Below are positions 24,719-32,135 of a stretch of 38,609 nucleotides of DNA, in pieces. Where the stretch lies: contig CAKRAM010000034.1 of NCBI GenBank assembly GCA_934294965.1, positions 1-38,609 on the forward strand, given 5' to 3'. The notes beneath the pieces were generated by a model, which was not told where the DNA came from, made no database searches, and was given only the letters and a program-made list of their open reading frames with translations. Positions within the stretch are counted from its first letter, which is position 1; each line of letters begins with the position of its first letter. The position numbers and the translations under genes were made by a program. This DNA comes from an uncultured Clostridia bacterium. GTDB taxonomy: Bacteria > Bacillota > Clostridia > Christensenellales > CAG-314.

Positions 24719-26309
24719 ATTGTTGGTAAAAAAGCAATTGACGGAATGCTTTATGTCGTATTTTTGGAATTCCAAAAAGAACCAAATGCGTTCCAAGGGA
24801 ACAACGATAATGTTTTTCGTATTGTTCGGGTTGCTGATGACTGTCGTAATTTGCGGAATGTTTGCTTCGGTTGCTTTGGCTATCGTCAAACCGATGATAA
24901 ACGCAAACGCCGATTGGATGTACTTTTTGCTTTCCGGAACGATCGCAACGCTGTTCGGTGTGTTCGGCAGTGTGTTCAACACCTACAACGGGTTGTATTT
25001 GTCCAAGGATAACGACTTGTTGCTGTCCATGCCTATTCCCGTAAAAACCATCGTCGCAAGCCGAATAACGCTTGTGTACCTTATGGGTTTGCTGTACTCG
25101 GCTTCGGTAAGTTTGCCGATGTCTGTAGTGTATTTGATTTTTTCCAAACTGACGCCGATAAAGGTGGTCGGCGCGGTTTTATCCGTTGTCGGAATATCGT
25201 TGCTTGTTGCAAGCCTGTCCTGTTTGCTGGGTTGGATTGTGGCAAAACTTTCCACCAAACTAAAAAACAAAGGCTTTGTAAAAGTACTGTTGTTTTTGGT
25301 GTTTTTTGCTATTTACGATTTGGTGTTTTTCAAAGGGCAGGATTTGCTTTCCGCCTTTGCCGCCAACGCAGGCAAGTACGCCGAGGCAATAAAAACATAC
25401 GTGTATCCGCTGTATTTGCTGGGAAGCGCGGCATGTGAAAGTTGGATTGCGCTGATTGTCGTAAACGTTGCGGCAGTTGGCATATTCGTTTTGGTTTGCA
25501 GCGGAATAGTGAGGGGATTTCTCAAAATTGCAACGGCGTCTTCGCCGGAAGCAAAAAAGAAGTATAAAGCCGAAAAGCGTAAAGCTCAAAGCGTAAACGC
25601 GACGCTGCTCGGCAAGGAATTCAGGCGGTTGCTTTCCAGCGCGGGCTATATGATAAACGCCGGCTTCGGCGTGCTGATGGCTCCCGTGTTCGGCATTGCG
25701 TTGCTCATAAAGGGGCGCGACATTTTGTCCGTTATTATCACAAATGTGGCAAGCGGTCAGGAACTTTGCGCAGTCGGTGGCATTTTTGCAGTTTGCCTTG
25801 TTGCCACAATGGTGGATACGGCAATTCCGTCTGTTTCCATGGAGGGCAAATCGCTGTGGGTTGTTCAGTCCTTGCCTGTATCGGCTTGGCAGGTAATACG
25901 CGCCAAAATCGGCGTGCAAACGATATTGTGCGGCATTTCGACAACTGTGGCTATGGTGTGCGCGTTCGTCGCTTTTCAATGCACGTTGTTGCAAATCGTT
26001 TCGGGCGTGCTGTGCGTGACTGTGTTTGTTTTGGCGTTTTCGCTGATGTGTATGGCTTTGGGTATTCGAACGGCAAATCTCGTTTGGACAAACGAAAACG
26101 TTCCCGTCAAGCAAAATTTTGCCGTGGCGGTTGCACCTATCGTCGGCATCGTCTACGTGGGACTGTTCTTTTTGCTGTACCTGTTTTTGGGCAAAATTTT
26201 GGGCATTTACGCAGTGCTGGGGATGTTTTTCGTCATAACGGCAATTGCGGCAATTTTGCTGTATTCCTGGAATCGAAAACAAGGCTGCAAAATTTTTCAA
26301 GCGTTGTAG
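24711..26309 (+). CDS. ABC transporter permease, large (about 12 membrane segments)
   Basis: A 532-residue integral membrane protein with repeated hydrophobic segments, beginning at TTIMFFVLFGLLMTVVICGMF and ending near FFVITAIAAILLYSW. A cytoplasmic Lys-rich loop (EAKKKYKAEKRKAQ) in the middle separates two halves of about six segments. It resembles the putative ABC exporter permeases of PF16949. It contains SKDNDLLLSMPIPVKTIVASR, a segment common in these exporters. It overlaps the ATPase gene by 8 bases and forms a two-gene exporter operon with it. Substrate unknown. Confidence 0.88.
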   Translation: MYKLLVKKQLTECFMSYFWNSKKNQMRSKGTTIMFFVLFGLLMTVVICGMFASVALAIVKPMINANADWMYFLLSGTIATLFGVFGSVFNTYNGLYLSKDNDLLLSMPIPVKTIVASRITLVYLMGLLYSASVSLPMSVVYLIFSKLTPIKVVGAVLSVVGISLLVASLSCLLGWIVAKLSTKLKNKGFVKVLLFLVFFAIYDLVFFKGQDLLSAFAANAGKYAEAIKTYVYPLYLLGSAACESWIALIVVNVAAVGIFVLVCSGIVRGFLKIATASSPEAKKKYKAEKRKAQSVNATLLGKEFRRLLSSAGYMINAGFGVLMAPVFGIALLIKGRDILSVIITNVASGQELCAVGGIFAVCLVATMVDTAIPSVSMEGKSLWVVQSLPVSAWQVIRAKIGVQTILCGISTTVAMVCAFVAFQCTLLQIVSGVLCVTVFVLAFSLMCMALGIRTANLVWTNENVPVKQNFAVAVAPIVGIVYVGLFFLLYLFLGKILGIYAVLGMFFVITAIAAILLYSWNRKQGCKIFQAL

Positions 26310-26400
26310 TTGTCGAGTGCCACATTTGTTCTTACAACAGAACGGAAGGCAAACGAAAATGAGCCGATGTGCAATCGAAAAATTTGACACCGTTACGTTG

Positions 26401-26430
26401 CAACTCGGCGTGATGTGGCAAGCCGAGTTG
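26401..26430. repeat. Perfect inverted repeat, 9-base arms
   Basis: CAACTCGGC (26401-26409) and GCCGAGTTG (26422-26430) flank 12 bases. There is no T run, so it is not a typical terminator. It lies between the ABC permease gene and the lipoprotein gene. Confidence 0.6.
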
Positions 26431-26570
26431 TTGACGGAAAATATCAAAAGAATAACAATTTAATTGCGTCAAAATTGACGGCAAATTGTACGACGGCAAA
26501 GCGTAAAACGAACAAGCGCGATTTATCGCAATGCGGCATTTCCGTCACGACGCACTTAGAGGGAGGAAAT

Positions 26571-26969
26571 ATGAAAAAAACAATGGCAAGTATATGCGCA
26601 ATCGCGTTGGCGGTGGTTTTGTTACTTGCATTTTCCGCGTGCGGCGGCGCATACATAATGAAAGGTTGTGTGGAAACAAACAACGGCAGCGGAGTAAACT
26701 GCAAATATCAATATTTTCAGGGAACGCGCATGCATCGTTTGACCGTGCTTAAAGGGGAAACTGTGGAAGTTGCCGTCAACACCATAACGGAATCGGGCAA
26801 ACTGAACATGAGGATAGAATTGCTCGACCGCAAAGCCGACTACCAAGGCAAGGACTTGGGCAACACGTCGTTCGTAGTTACGCTCACAAACCCCGGCGTG
26901 TACACAATATCCGTAACCGGAGAAGAACACAAAGGCAGTTATTCCGTAGCTTGGAAAACGATCAAGTGA
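26571..26969 (+). CDS. Small secreted lipoprotein, unknown function
   Basis: A 132-residue protein with a lipoprotein signal peptide: KK, then a hydrophobic core (ASICAIALAVVLLLAF), then the lipobox FSAC with Cys at residue 24. After processing it would be anchored to the outer face of the membrane. The mature part is rich in beta strands (MHRLTVLKGETVEVAVNTI, FVVTLTNPGVYTISVTG), which suggests an immunoglobulin- or C2-like sandwich. GGGAGG lies 4 bases before ATG 26571, which decides the start. No partner gene is obvious; the upstream exporter ends 260 bases before. Confidence 0.82.
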   Translation: MKKTMASICAIALAVVLLLAFSACGGAYIMKGCVETNNGSGVNCKYQYFQGTRMHRLTVLKGETVEVAVNTITESGKLNMRIELLDRKADYQGKDLGNTSFVVTLTNPGVYTISVTGEEHKGSYSVAWKTIK

Positions 26970-27331
26970 AACATTGCGTTTTTCACCGGCAACATTCCAC
27001 GTAATTGCATTTTGGCTTGGGGCATGGGGCGGCGAGTTGCGACGGCGGCATATGCAGTTTAGAAAGGTTTGTTCGTTGGCAAATCGCCCGTTTCTGCAGT
27101 TTGGTTAAAACGGCGCGGCGAAGCAAAATGTGATGGTTTTAATAAAGATAAATAGAAAAAAACATCAAGCGTGCGTGCCGCCTGCAGATAATCGCTGCCC
27201 ATGCCGTATTGCTGTTGTAAATTACAAAATTTTGCAATGGCTCGGAAATGATGTTTGTCAAATGGCTTGCAAAGGTTATGTCCTAAAAGCAATGTAAGGC
27301 AGGTCAAAGTTAAAAACATATCTGAATTTTG

Positions 27332-27375
27332 CACAAGTTAAAAGGCAAATAAACAAACACAAGTTAAAAGACAAA
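27332..27375. repeat. Two-copy direct repeat, 26-base period
   Basis: CACAAGTTAAAAGGCAAA (27332-27349) recurs as CACAAGTTAAAAGACAAA (27358-27375), with one difference. It lies just beyond the terminator of the leftward small RNA. The rest of 26970-27331 shows no gene. Confidence 0.7.
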
Positions 27376-27377
27376 AA

Positions 27378-27506
27378 ACAAAAAAAAGAAGAAGGTGATG
27401 GAGTCCTTCTTCTTTTTTTACGGGGTTTGATTCGGTATAAAATCAAAAATTTAATGGAGGGGGAAGAAGGTATTTGCAAACCGTCATTTGCGCTGACCTT
27501 TCAACC
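27378..27506 (-). ncRNA. Candidate small RNA (about 128 nt) with C-rich segment
   Basis: A consensus promoter and a strong terminator bracket about 128 bases on the minus strand with no downstream gene. The middle contains UUCCCCCUCCAUU (complement of 27454-27466), which could pair with purine-rich ribosome binding sites. A 13-codon frame (MTVCKYLLPPPLNF without its stop counts 14 residues) overlaps this segment, preceded by GAAAGG. CCUUCUUC occurs twice, once in this frame and once in the 3' arm of the terminator, so either copy could pair with GAAGAAGG. The RNA may therefore be a trans-acting regulator or an attenuator-like leader. No known family was recognised. Confidence 0.55.
27380..27419. 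terminator. Bidirectional intrinsic terminator
   Basis: The A-rich arm ending in GAAGAAGG (to 27394) pairs with CCTTCTTC onward (27405-27419) around a 10-base loop. T runs follow on both strands. It ends the leftward small RNA and could also stop rightward transcripts from the lipoprotein gene. Confidence 0.9.
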
Positions 27507-27512
27507 TCGTAA

Positions 27513-27541
27513 AGTATAACACCCGAAAAGGGCAATGTCAA
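27513..27541 (-). promoter_or_regulatory. Promoter of the candidate small RNA, TTGACA-17-TATACT
   Basis: On the minus strand a perfect -35 box (27536-27541) and TATACT (27513-27518) are separated by 17 bases. It is among the closest matches to consensus in the window. Confidence 0.8.
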
Positions 27542-27651
27542 TACCCATTTTGAATATTTTTTACACAAATTTGCACATTTTTAACAAAAAATTTTTATTT
27601 ATGTAATGCGCCGACGCCAATTTGCGGCATAACCGAATCAAAACGCCGCAA

Positions 27652-28367
27652 CTAGATTTTTTGCAAAACGATTTTCAGCGTATTGAGGTATTTTCCCGCG
27701 CCTGCTTGCATGGATTTTCTGTCGTATACGGCATATTCGTTTTCCTGTGAGAGCCAATTTTGCCATGCCTTTTCCGTGCAGTCCATAGTAGATATTTCCA
27801 GGATTTTTGCGCCTTTCGCCGCTTGGAAAATATCCGTCCAATATTTTATGTCCTGCATGTAGTCCAGTTGTTCCGCCGTCCAGGATAATAGCAGTTCGGG
27901 CGGCAAATCGTCGTGCAAATCGGTGGTCATTCCGGGAATAGCCAAATACAAATATCCGCCGCGTGTGACGTACGGCAACAGTTTTTCGTCCAAGTAAGTT
28001 TTATCTCGTCCAAAGTAGTTGTAGGAGTCCACGCAAACTATTGCGTCAAAAAACTCTTTTTCAAAGGGCAAGTCGGTTGCGTCGGCTTTCACCGAAACAA
28101 TTTGTTCGTCCGTTATGCCTTCGCTCCTAAAAAACTTTCGGTTTTCTTCGGGATCGCTCCAAAGGTCGCATGCGTAAACGCAAAAACCGAAATCTTTTGC
28201 CAGCATAAGCGACGTAAGACCTTGTCCGCTGCCAAGGTCGCAAACGCGGCTTGCTTTCGGAGTGGGGCAGTTTGTCATCAATTCTTCGCAATAAGGGGAT
28301 TGGGTCCCATAATTTTGCTCATGTATTTTTCTTGGTAGTAGTTGTTAGTATATTGATATTGTTTCAT
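27652..28367 (-). pseudogene. Class I SAM-dependent methyltransferase with apparent single-base frameshift
   Basis: The main frame (27652-28281) encodes a Rossmann methyltransferase with the SAM loop VCDLGSGQGLTSLML, acidic residue in YACDLWSD, ADATDLPF, and the IVCVDSYNYFG strand. Upstream, ATG 28367 has AAAGGAG before it and encodes MKQYQYTNNYYQEKYMSKIM then GPNP, the usual N terminus of this family. It then hits a stop, because the run GGGG at 28295-28298 (CCCC on the coding strand) appears one base short. Restoring one C gives GPNPPYCEELMTNCPTP and a continuous protein of 238 residues. It is either a decayed gene, a phase-variable tract, or an assembly error. Tandem palindromes lie just upstream. 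Methyl acceptor unknown. Confidence 0.75.
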
Positions 28368-28382
28368 TTTTTCTCCTTTTTG

Positions 28383-28438
28383 CAGTTGCCATCAACTGCC
28401 TTGTAATGTTTGCAAAAATTTGCAGTTGCCATCAACTG
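28383..28438. promoter_or_regulatory. Tandem palindromic operator candidates upstream of the methyltransferase
   Basis: CAGTTGCCATCAACTG occurs at 28383-28398 and again at 28423-28438. Each copy is a 6-4-6 inverted repeat, and the two are exactly 40 bases apart, about four helical turns. The nearer one abuts the ribosome binding site of the leftward methyltransferase. This is the layout of a repressor binding cooperatively. The regulator is unknown; the TetR gene next door has a different palindrome. The rest of 28439-28724 shows no gene. Confidence 0.7.
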
Positions 28439-28724
28439 TTTTGGGACTTTTGCCAAATGCGACAACAAGTTTTTGCAATCTATATGCGATTGTTTCGGCT
28501 TTGCCGACTGTAGCAAGCACGGTTTGCAAATGAGATTGAAATTTTTGTTAAGAGTGTTGTTGAACGCATTTTGTGATTCGCAGAAAGTTTTGCGACAAAT
28601 GCCCGTTAAGCGCGACGGTACATCGTCAAATGGAGATAATCATTTGTTGTAGGCAATTTTCCCCAAACATTCGACGCCTCGTCGTGTTGCTGTTTAGCAG
28701 GAGTGGAAAGTTGTCTTGCAACTA

Positions 28725-29288
28725 TCAAGAAAGTGCGGCAAAAAAGTCCTCAAAATGCCTCTTTGCAATCTCGTCCGCCGTTTGGAGGGCGGAATCGTGC
28801 AAAAACATCGCAAAAAACATCGGAGAGTACAGTTTTGTTGCCATCGTTTTGTCGGCAATTCCCAAACGGGCAAAAATTTGCTCGGTGTAACGCAGCGGTC
28901 CTTCGCCGAAGCAATCGTCGAATAACTTGCCGAGTGTCGGATTTTTGTATCTTTCCAGCGTTGCCACTTTGCGCAAATCTTTCCCAAAGCCGCTTGTCCA
29001 GTAGCGGTACATATCTCGGCAAAAGTTTTGTAGGTCCTCAAGGCTACAGTCGGCTTTGTCCTGTTCGGAAATCGGCAAATGGTATTTTTCGGCGGCAAGA
29101 GCGTCGTCTTCCGTTGCAATTTGCAAAATTTCGTCCAATATGCTTTTTTTGTCTTTGTAGTGGCGGTAGAGCGCGCCTTTCGTCACGCCTACCGACTGCG
29201 CAATATCCTCGGTGGATACGGCGTCAAATCCGCGCTCGGCAAACAGTGTAAGTGCCTTGCGGGCAATATCTCGTTTTGTAGTTTTCAA
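28725..29288 (-). CDS. TetR/AcrR family transcriptional regulator
   Basis: A 187-residue repressor. The N-terminal helix-turn-helix spans ALTLFAERGFDAVSTEDIAQ and continues with SVGVTKGALYRHYKDKKSIL, the classic TetR pattern. The C-terminal ligand and dimerisation domain is helical and not specific. The TTG at 29288 is chosen because GGAGG lies 5 bases before it and because the family start usually falls a few residues before the KRDIARKAL helix. A palindrome, GTAAACGCTCGTTTAC, lies between its promoter and this start, which indicates autorepression. The effector and other targets are unknown; the neighbouring methyltransferase is one possible target but lacks this operator. Confidence 0.93.
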   Translation of the reverse strand: MKTTKRDIARKALTLFAERGFDAVSTEDIAQSVGVTKGALYRHYKDKKSILDEILQIATEDDALAAEKYHLPISEQDKADCSLEDLQNFCRDMYRYWTSGFGKDLRKVATLERYKNPTLGKLFDDCFGEGPLRYTEQIFARLGIADKTMATKLYSPMFFAMFLHDSALQTADEIAKRHFEDFFAALS

Positions 29289-29302
29289 AAAAGCCTCCAA
29301 AT

Positions 29303-29318
29303 GTAAACGCTCGTTTAC
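29303..29318. promoter_or_regulatory. TetR operator
   Basis: GTAAACG-CT-CGTTTAC is a 7-2-7 inverted repeat placed downstream of the tetR -10 box and upstream of its ribosome binding site. It is of the form bound by many TetR dimers. Confidence 0.8.
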
Positions 29319-29328
29319 TTTTTTTTGT

Positions 29329-29357
29329 ATTGTAAACCTTTGCTCTGTCGGTGTCAA
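29329..29357 (-). promoter_or_regulatory. tetR promoter, TTGACA-17-TACAAT
   Basis: On the minus strand TTGACA (29352-29357) and TACAAT (29329-29334) have a 17-base spacer, with the operator placed at the transcription start. Confidence 0.85.
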
Positions 29358-29525
29358 GAAAAAAAATATTTTTTGGACGGCTGTTTTTGCGACGTGGTTT
29401 TTCCTGATTGTCGGTTTTGCATGGTTTTGTAAAAAGAGACGGTTTTTCCGGTATCGGACGAAAAAAAAATTACAAAATTAGCGAAAATCGCCTCGATTTT
29501 TACAAAAAGTTATAATCTATGGCAG

Positions 29526-29541
29526 ACACAGTATTATGTTT
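29526..29541. promoter_or_regulatory. NrdR-like box 1 (imperfect)
   Basis: ACACAGTATTATGTTT resembles the NrdR consensus acaCwAtATaTwGtgt. It lies 51 bases (about five turns) centre-to-centre from box 2. Confidence 0.5.
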
Positions 29542-29576
29542 GGCATACAACATCTTGTGGTAAACGCGAAAAAAAA

Positions 29577-29592
29577 CCACAATATATTGTGT
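29577..29592. promoter_or_regulatory. NrdR box 2
   Basis: CCACAATATATTGTGT contains the perfect palindrome CACAATATATTGTG and matches the NrdR consensus. It ends 8 bases before the nrdD -35 box. NrdR represses ribonucleotide reductase genes when dATP is high, so this supports the nrdD assignment. Confidence 0.8.
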
Positions 29593-29600
29593 TTCAACTG

Positions 29601-29629
29601 TTGACAAGCGCATATCTATACGCTAAAAT
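29601..29629 (+). promoter_or_regulatory. nrdD promoter, TTGACA-17-TAAAAT
   Basis: A perfect -35 box (29601-29606) and TAAAAT (29624-29629) have a 17-base spacer. The predicted start near 29636 gives a leader of about 128 bases. Confidence 0.8.
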
Positions 29630-29635
29630 ATCAAT

Positions 29636-29763
29636 GCACTTTCGCCGAGAGGGCAGGCATTCGAGCTGCCCGTCGGCTGAACGTTGCGCACGGCATCCGA
29701 AACGGGTGTCGATTTTTGACCTAACGGACTGCGCAACGCAATAACGACTAGGAGGTATGAAGT
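29636..29763 (+). promoter_or_regulatory. Structured 5' leader of nrdD (candidate riboswitch or regulatory RNA)
   Basis: Two strong structures fill the leader. Hairpin 1 pairs GCCGA (29644-29648) with TCGGC (29673-29677) and GGGCAG (29651-29656) with CTGCCC (29666-29671). Domain 2 is closed by a perfect 9-base stem, CGTTGCGCA (29682-29690) with TGCGCAACG (29730-29738). It encloses an 8-pair hairpin (29691-29698 with 29704-29711, loop GAAAC) and an 18-base unpaired strand (29712-29729). The AGGAGG at 29750-29755 is outside both. No terminator is included. I do not recognise it as a known riboswitch class; no cobalamin box is seen. Confidence 0.6.
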
Positions 29764-32127
29764 ATGTATCAGGTAAAAAAGAGAAACGGACAAATCGTCG
29801 ATTTTGAACTTAGCAAAATCAGCGACGCAATTTCCAAGGCGTTCGCCGCTAAAAACGTAGCGCAAAATCCCGACGTTATAGATATGTTGTCGCTCAAAGT
29901 CACTGCGGATTTTTCCGACAAAATTCACGACGGAGTGGTGGGCGTAGAAGATATTCAGGACAGTGTGGAAACTGTGCTTATTCAAGCGGGTTACACGGAA
30001 GTTGCCAAAGCATATATTTTGTACCGCAAAAGCCACGAAAACGTACGTAACATCGGTGAAACTTTGTTGGACTACAAATCGGTTGTGGATAATTACCTCC
30101 GCATTGCCGACTGGCGCGTAAAGGAAAATTCCACCGTAACATATTCCGTCGGCGGACTTATTTTGTCCAACAGCGGAGCGATCACTGCAAACTACTGGCT
30201 CAGCCAAGTTTATGATGAGGAAATTGCCGAAGCGCACCGCTCCGCCGCAATTCACCTTCACGACCTCAGCATGCTTACCGGCTACTGTGCCGGTTGGTCG
30301 CTTAAACAACTCATTCAGGAAGGTCTCGGCGGCGTTACGGGCAAAATCACGTCGGCACCCGCAAAGCACCTTGCAACGCTCTGCAACCAAATGGTAAACT
30401 TTTTGGGCATCATGCAAAACGAATGGGCAGGTGCGCAGGCGTTCAGCTCCTTCGATACGTACCTCGCTCCGTTTGTCAAGGCAGACAACCTTCCTTACGA
30501 CCAAGTGAAGAAGTGTATCGAGTCCTTTATCTACGGTGTAAACACTCCCAGCCGTTGGGGGACGCAAGCACCGTTCTCCAATATCACTTTGGACTGGACC
30601 GTTCCCGACGACCTTGCCGAACTTAACTGCATAATCGGCGGCAAGGAAGCGCCCTTCAAATATAAGGATTGTAAGCGCGAAATGGACATGGTAAACCGCG
30701 CTTTCATCGAAACGATGATAGAAGGCGACTACAACGGACGCGGATTCCAATATCCCATTCCCACTTACTCCATCACAAAGGATTTCGATTGGAGCGAAAC
30801 GGAAAACAACAAGTTGTTGTTCGAAATGACCGCAAAATACGGCACCCCGTATTTTTCCAACTACATCAACAGCGACATGCAACCCAGCGACGTGCGTAGT
30901 ATGTGTTGCCGTTTGCGTTTGGACTTGCGTGAATTGCGCAAAAAGTCCGGCGGATTTTTCGGCAGTGGCGAAAGCACCGGTTCTGTCGGCGTCGTAACCA
31001 TCAACATTCCTCGTATAGCATATCTGTCGGCAGACGAAACCGAGTTCTACAAGCGTTTGGACAAGATGATGGACATCTCGGCTCGTTCACTTAAAATCAA
31101 ACGTAACACAATCACCAAACTTATGAGCGCAGGATTGTATCCCTACACCAAGCGTTACTTGGGTTCGTTTGACAATCACTTCTCCACAATCGGACTTGTG
31201 GGCATGAACGAAGCTTGCCTCAACGCAAGATGGCTTCATTGCGATATGACGGACAAGCGCGCTCAACAATTTACAAAAGACGTGCTTAACCACATGCGCG
31301 AACGCCTTTCGGACTATCAAGAACAATACGGCGATTTGTACAATTTGGAAGCAACCCCTGCCGAAAGCACATCCTACCGCTTGGCAAAGCACGACAAAAA
31401 GTATTATCCCGATATGATTTTTGCCGGCAAAGAGGGCGAAACTCCCTACTACACAAACAGTTCTCACTTGCCCGTAGGTTACACTTCGGACGTGTTCGAC
31501 GCATTGGACATTCAGGACGAATTGCAAACTTTGTATACGTCAGGCACGGTGTTCCACGCATTCTTGGGCGAAAGACTCCCCAACTGGAAGTCGGCAATGA
31601 AATTGGTTCGTACAATTGCGGAAAACTATCGTTTGCCGTACTACACTTTGTCCCCCACATATTCGGTATGCCCGCAACACGGCTACATTGCAGGCGAAGT
31701 GTACGAGTGTCCTCACTGCCATCAAAAAACCGAAGTTTACTCGCGAATCACCGGTTACTACCGTCCCGTTCAAAACTGGAACGACGGCAAAACGCAAGAG
31801 TGGCACGACCGCAAAACCTACGACTACAAAAACAGCAAACTCAAAAAGGATCACGTTTGCCCCTGTGAAGAACATCAACAAGTCAATGTCAAGTTGGATA
31901 AGCCGATTTTGTTTGTTCAAAACAACTGCCCCAACTGCAAAATGGCGGAATTGATGCTGGGCAAGAACAAGTTTGAATATCGTGAAGTCAATGCAATGGA
32001 AAACAGCGAATTGGCAACCAAACTCGGCATCAAACTTACTCCCACGTTGGTTGTTCCCGGTGAAACCGGCGACCAAGTGTACGAAAACGCTTCCAATATC
32101 CGCAGGTATATCGAAAGCGAAAAATAG
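29764..32127 (+). CDS. nrdD: Anaerobic ribonucleoside-triphosphate reductase with C-terminal glutaredoxin-like domain
   Basis: A 787-residue class III ribonucleotide reductase, making dNTPs without oxygen. An N-terminal ATP cone (residues 1-95, YQVKKRNGQIVDFELSKI) precedes the glycyl radical barrel. Near the C terminus is the zinc site CPQH...CPHC (about 636-652) and the radical loop RITGYYRPV, with Gly664. The protein then continues for about 120 residues. After a linker with CPC (699-701) comes a thioredoxin-fold domain LDKPILFVQNNCPNCKMAE, with redox pair Cys722/Cys725 and the cis-Pro LTPTLVV. This extension is absent from standard NrdD and probably a built-in reductant. The activase gene nrdG is not in the window. 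AGGAGG precedes the ATG. Confidence 0.96.
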   Translation: MYQVKKRNGQIVDFELSKISDAISKAFAAKNVAQNPDVIDMLSLKVTADFSDKIHDGVVGVEDIQDSVETVLIQAGYTEVAKAYILYRKSHENVRNIGETLLDYKSVVDNYLRIADWRVKENSTVTYSVGGLILSNSGAITANYWLSQVYDEEIAEAHRSAAIHLHDLSMLTGYCAGWSLKQLIQEGLGGVTGKITSAPAKHLATLCNQMVNFLGIMQNEWAGAQAFSSFDTYLAPFVKADNLPYDQVKKCIESFIYGVNTPSRWGTQAPFSNITLDWTVPDDLAELNCIIGGKEAPFKYKDCKREMDMVNRAFIETMIEGDYNGRGFQYPIPTYSITKDFDWSETENNKLLFEMTAKYGTPYFSNYINSDMQPSDVRSMCCRLRLDLRELRKKSGGFFGSGESTGSVGVVTINIPRIAYLSADETEFYKRLDKMMDISARSLKIKRNTITKLMSAGLYPYTKRYLGSFDNHFSTIGLVGMNEACLNARWLHCDMTDKRAQQFTKDVLNHMRERLSDYQEQYGDLYNLEATPAESTSYRLAKHDKKYYPDMIFAGKEGETPYYTNSSHLPVGYTSDVFDALDIQDELQTLYTSGTVFHAFLGERLPNWKSAMKLVRTIAENYRLPYYTLSPTYSVCPQHGYIAGEVYECPHCHQKTEVYSRITGYYRPVQNWNDGKTQEWHDRKTYDYKNSKLKKDHVCPCEEHQQVNVKLDKPILFVQNNCPNCKMAELMLGKNKFEYREVNAMENSELATKLGIKLTPTLVVPGETGDQVYENASNIRRYIESEK

Positions 32128-32135
32128 GAGGCAGG

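Noticed and set aside
27059..27334. Leftward 91-codon frame downstream of the small RNA
   Set aside because: It starts with GTG without a ribosome binding site and reads as low-information sequence, so the small RNA is not treated as its attenuator.
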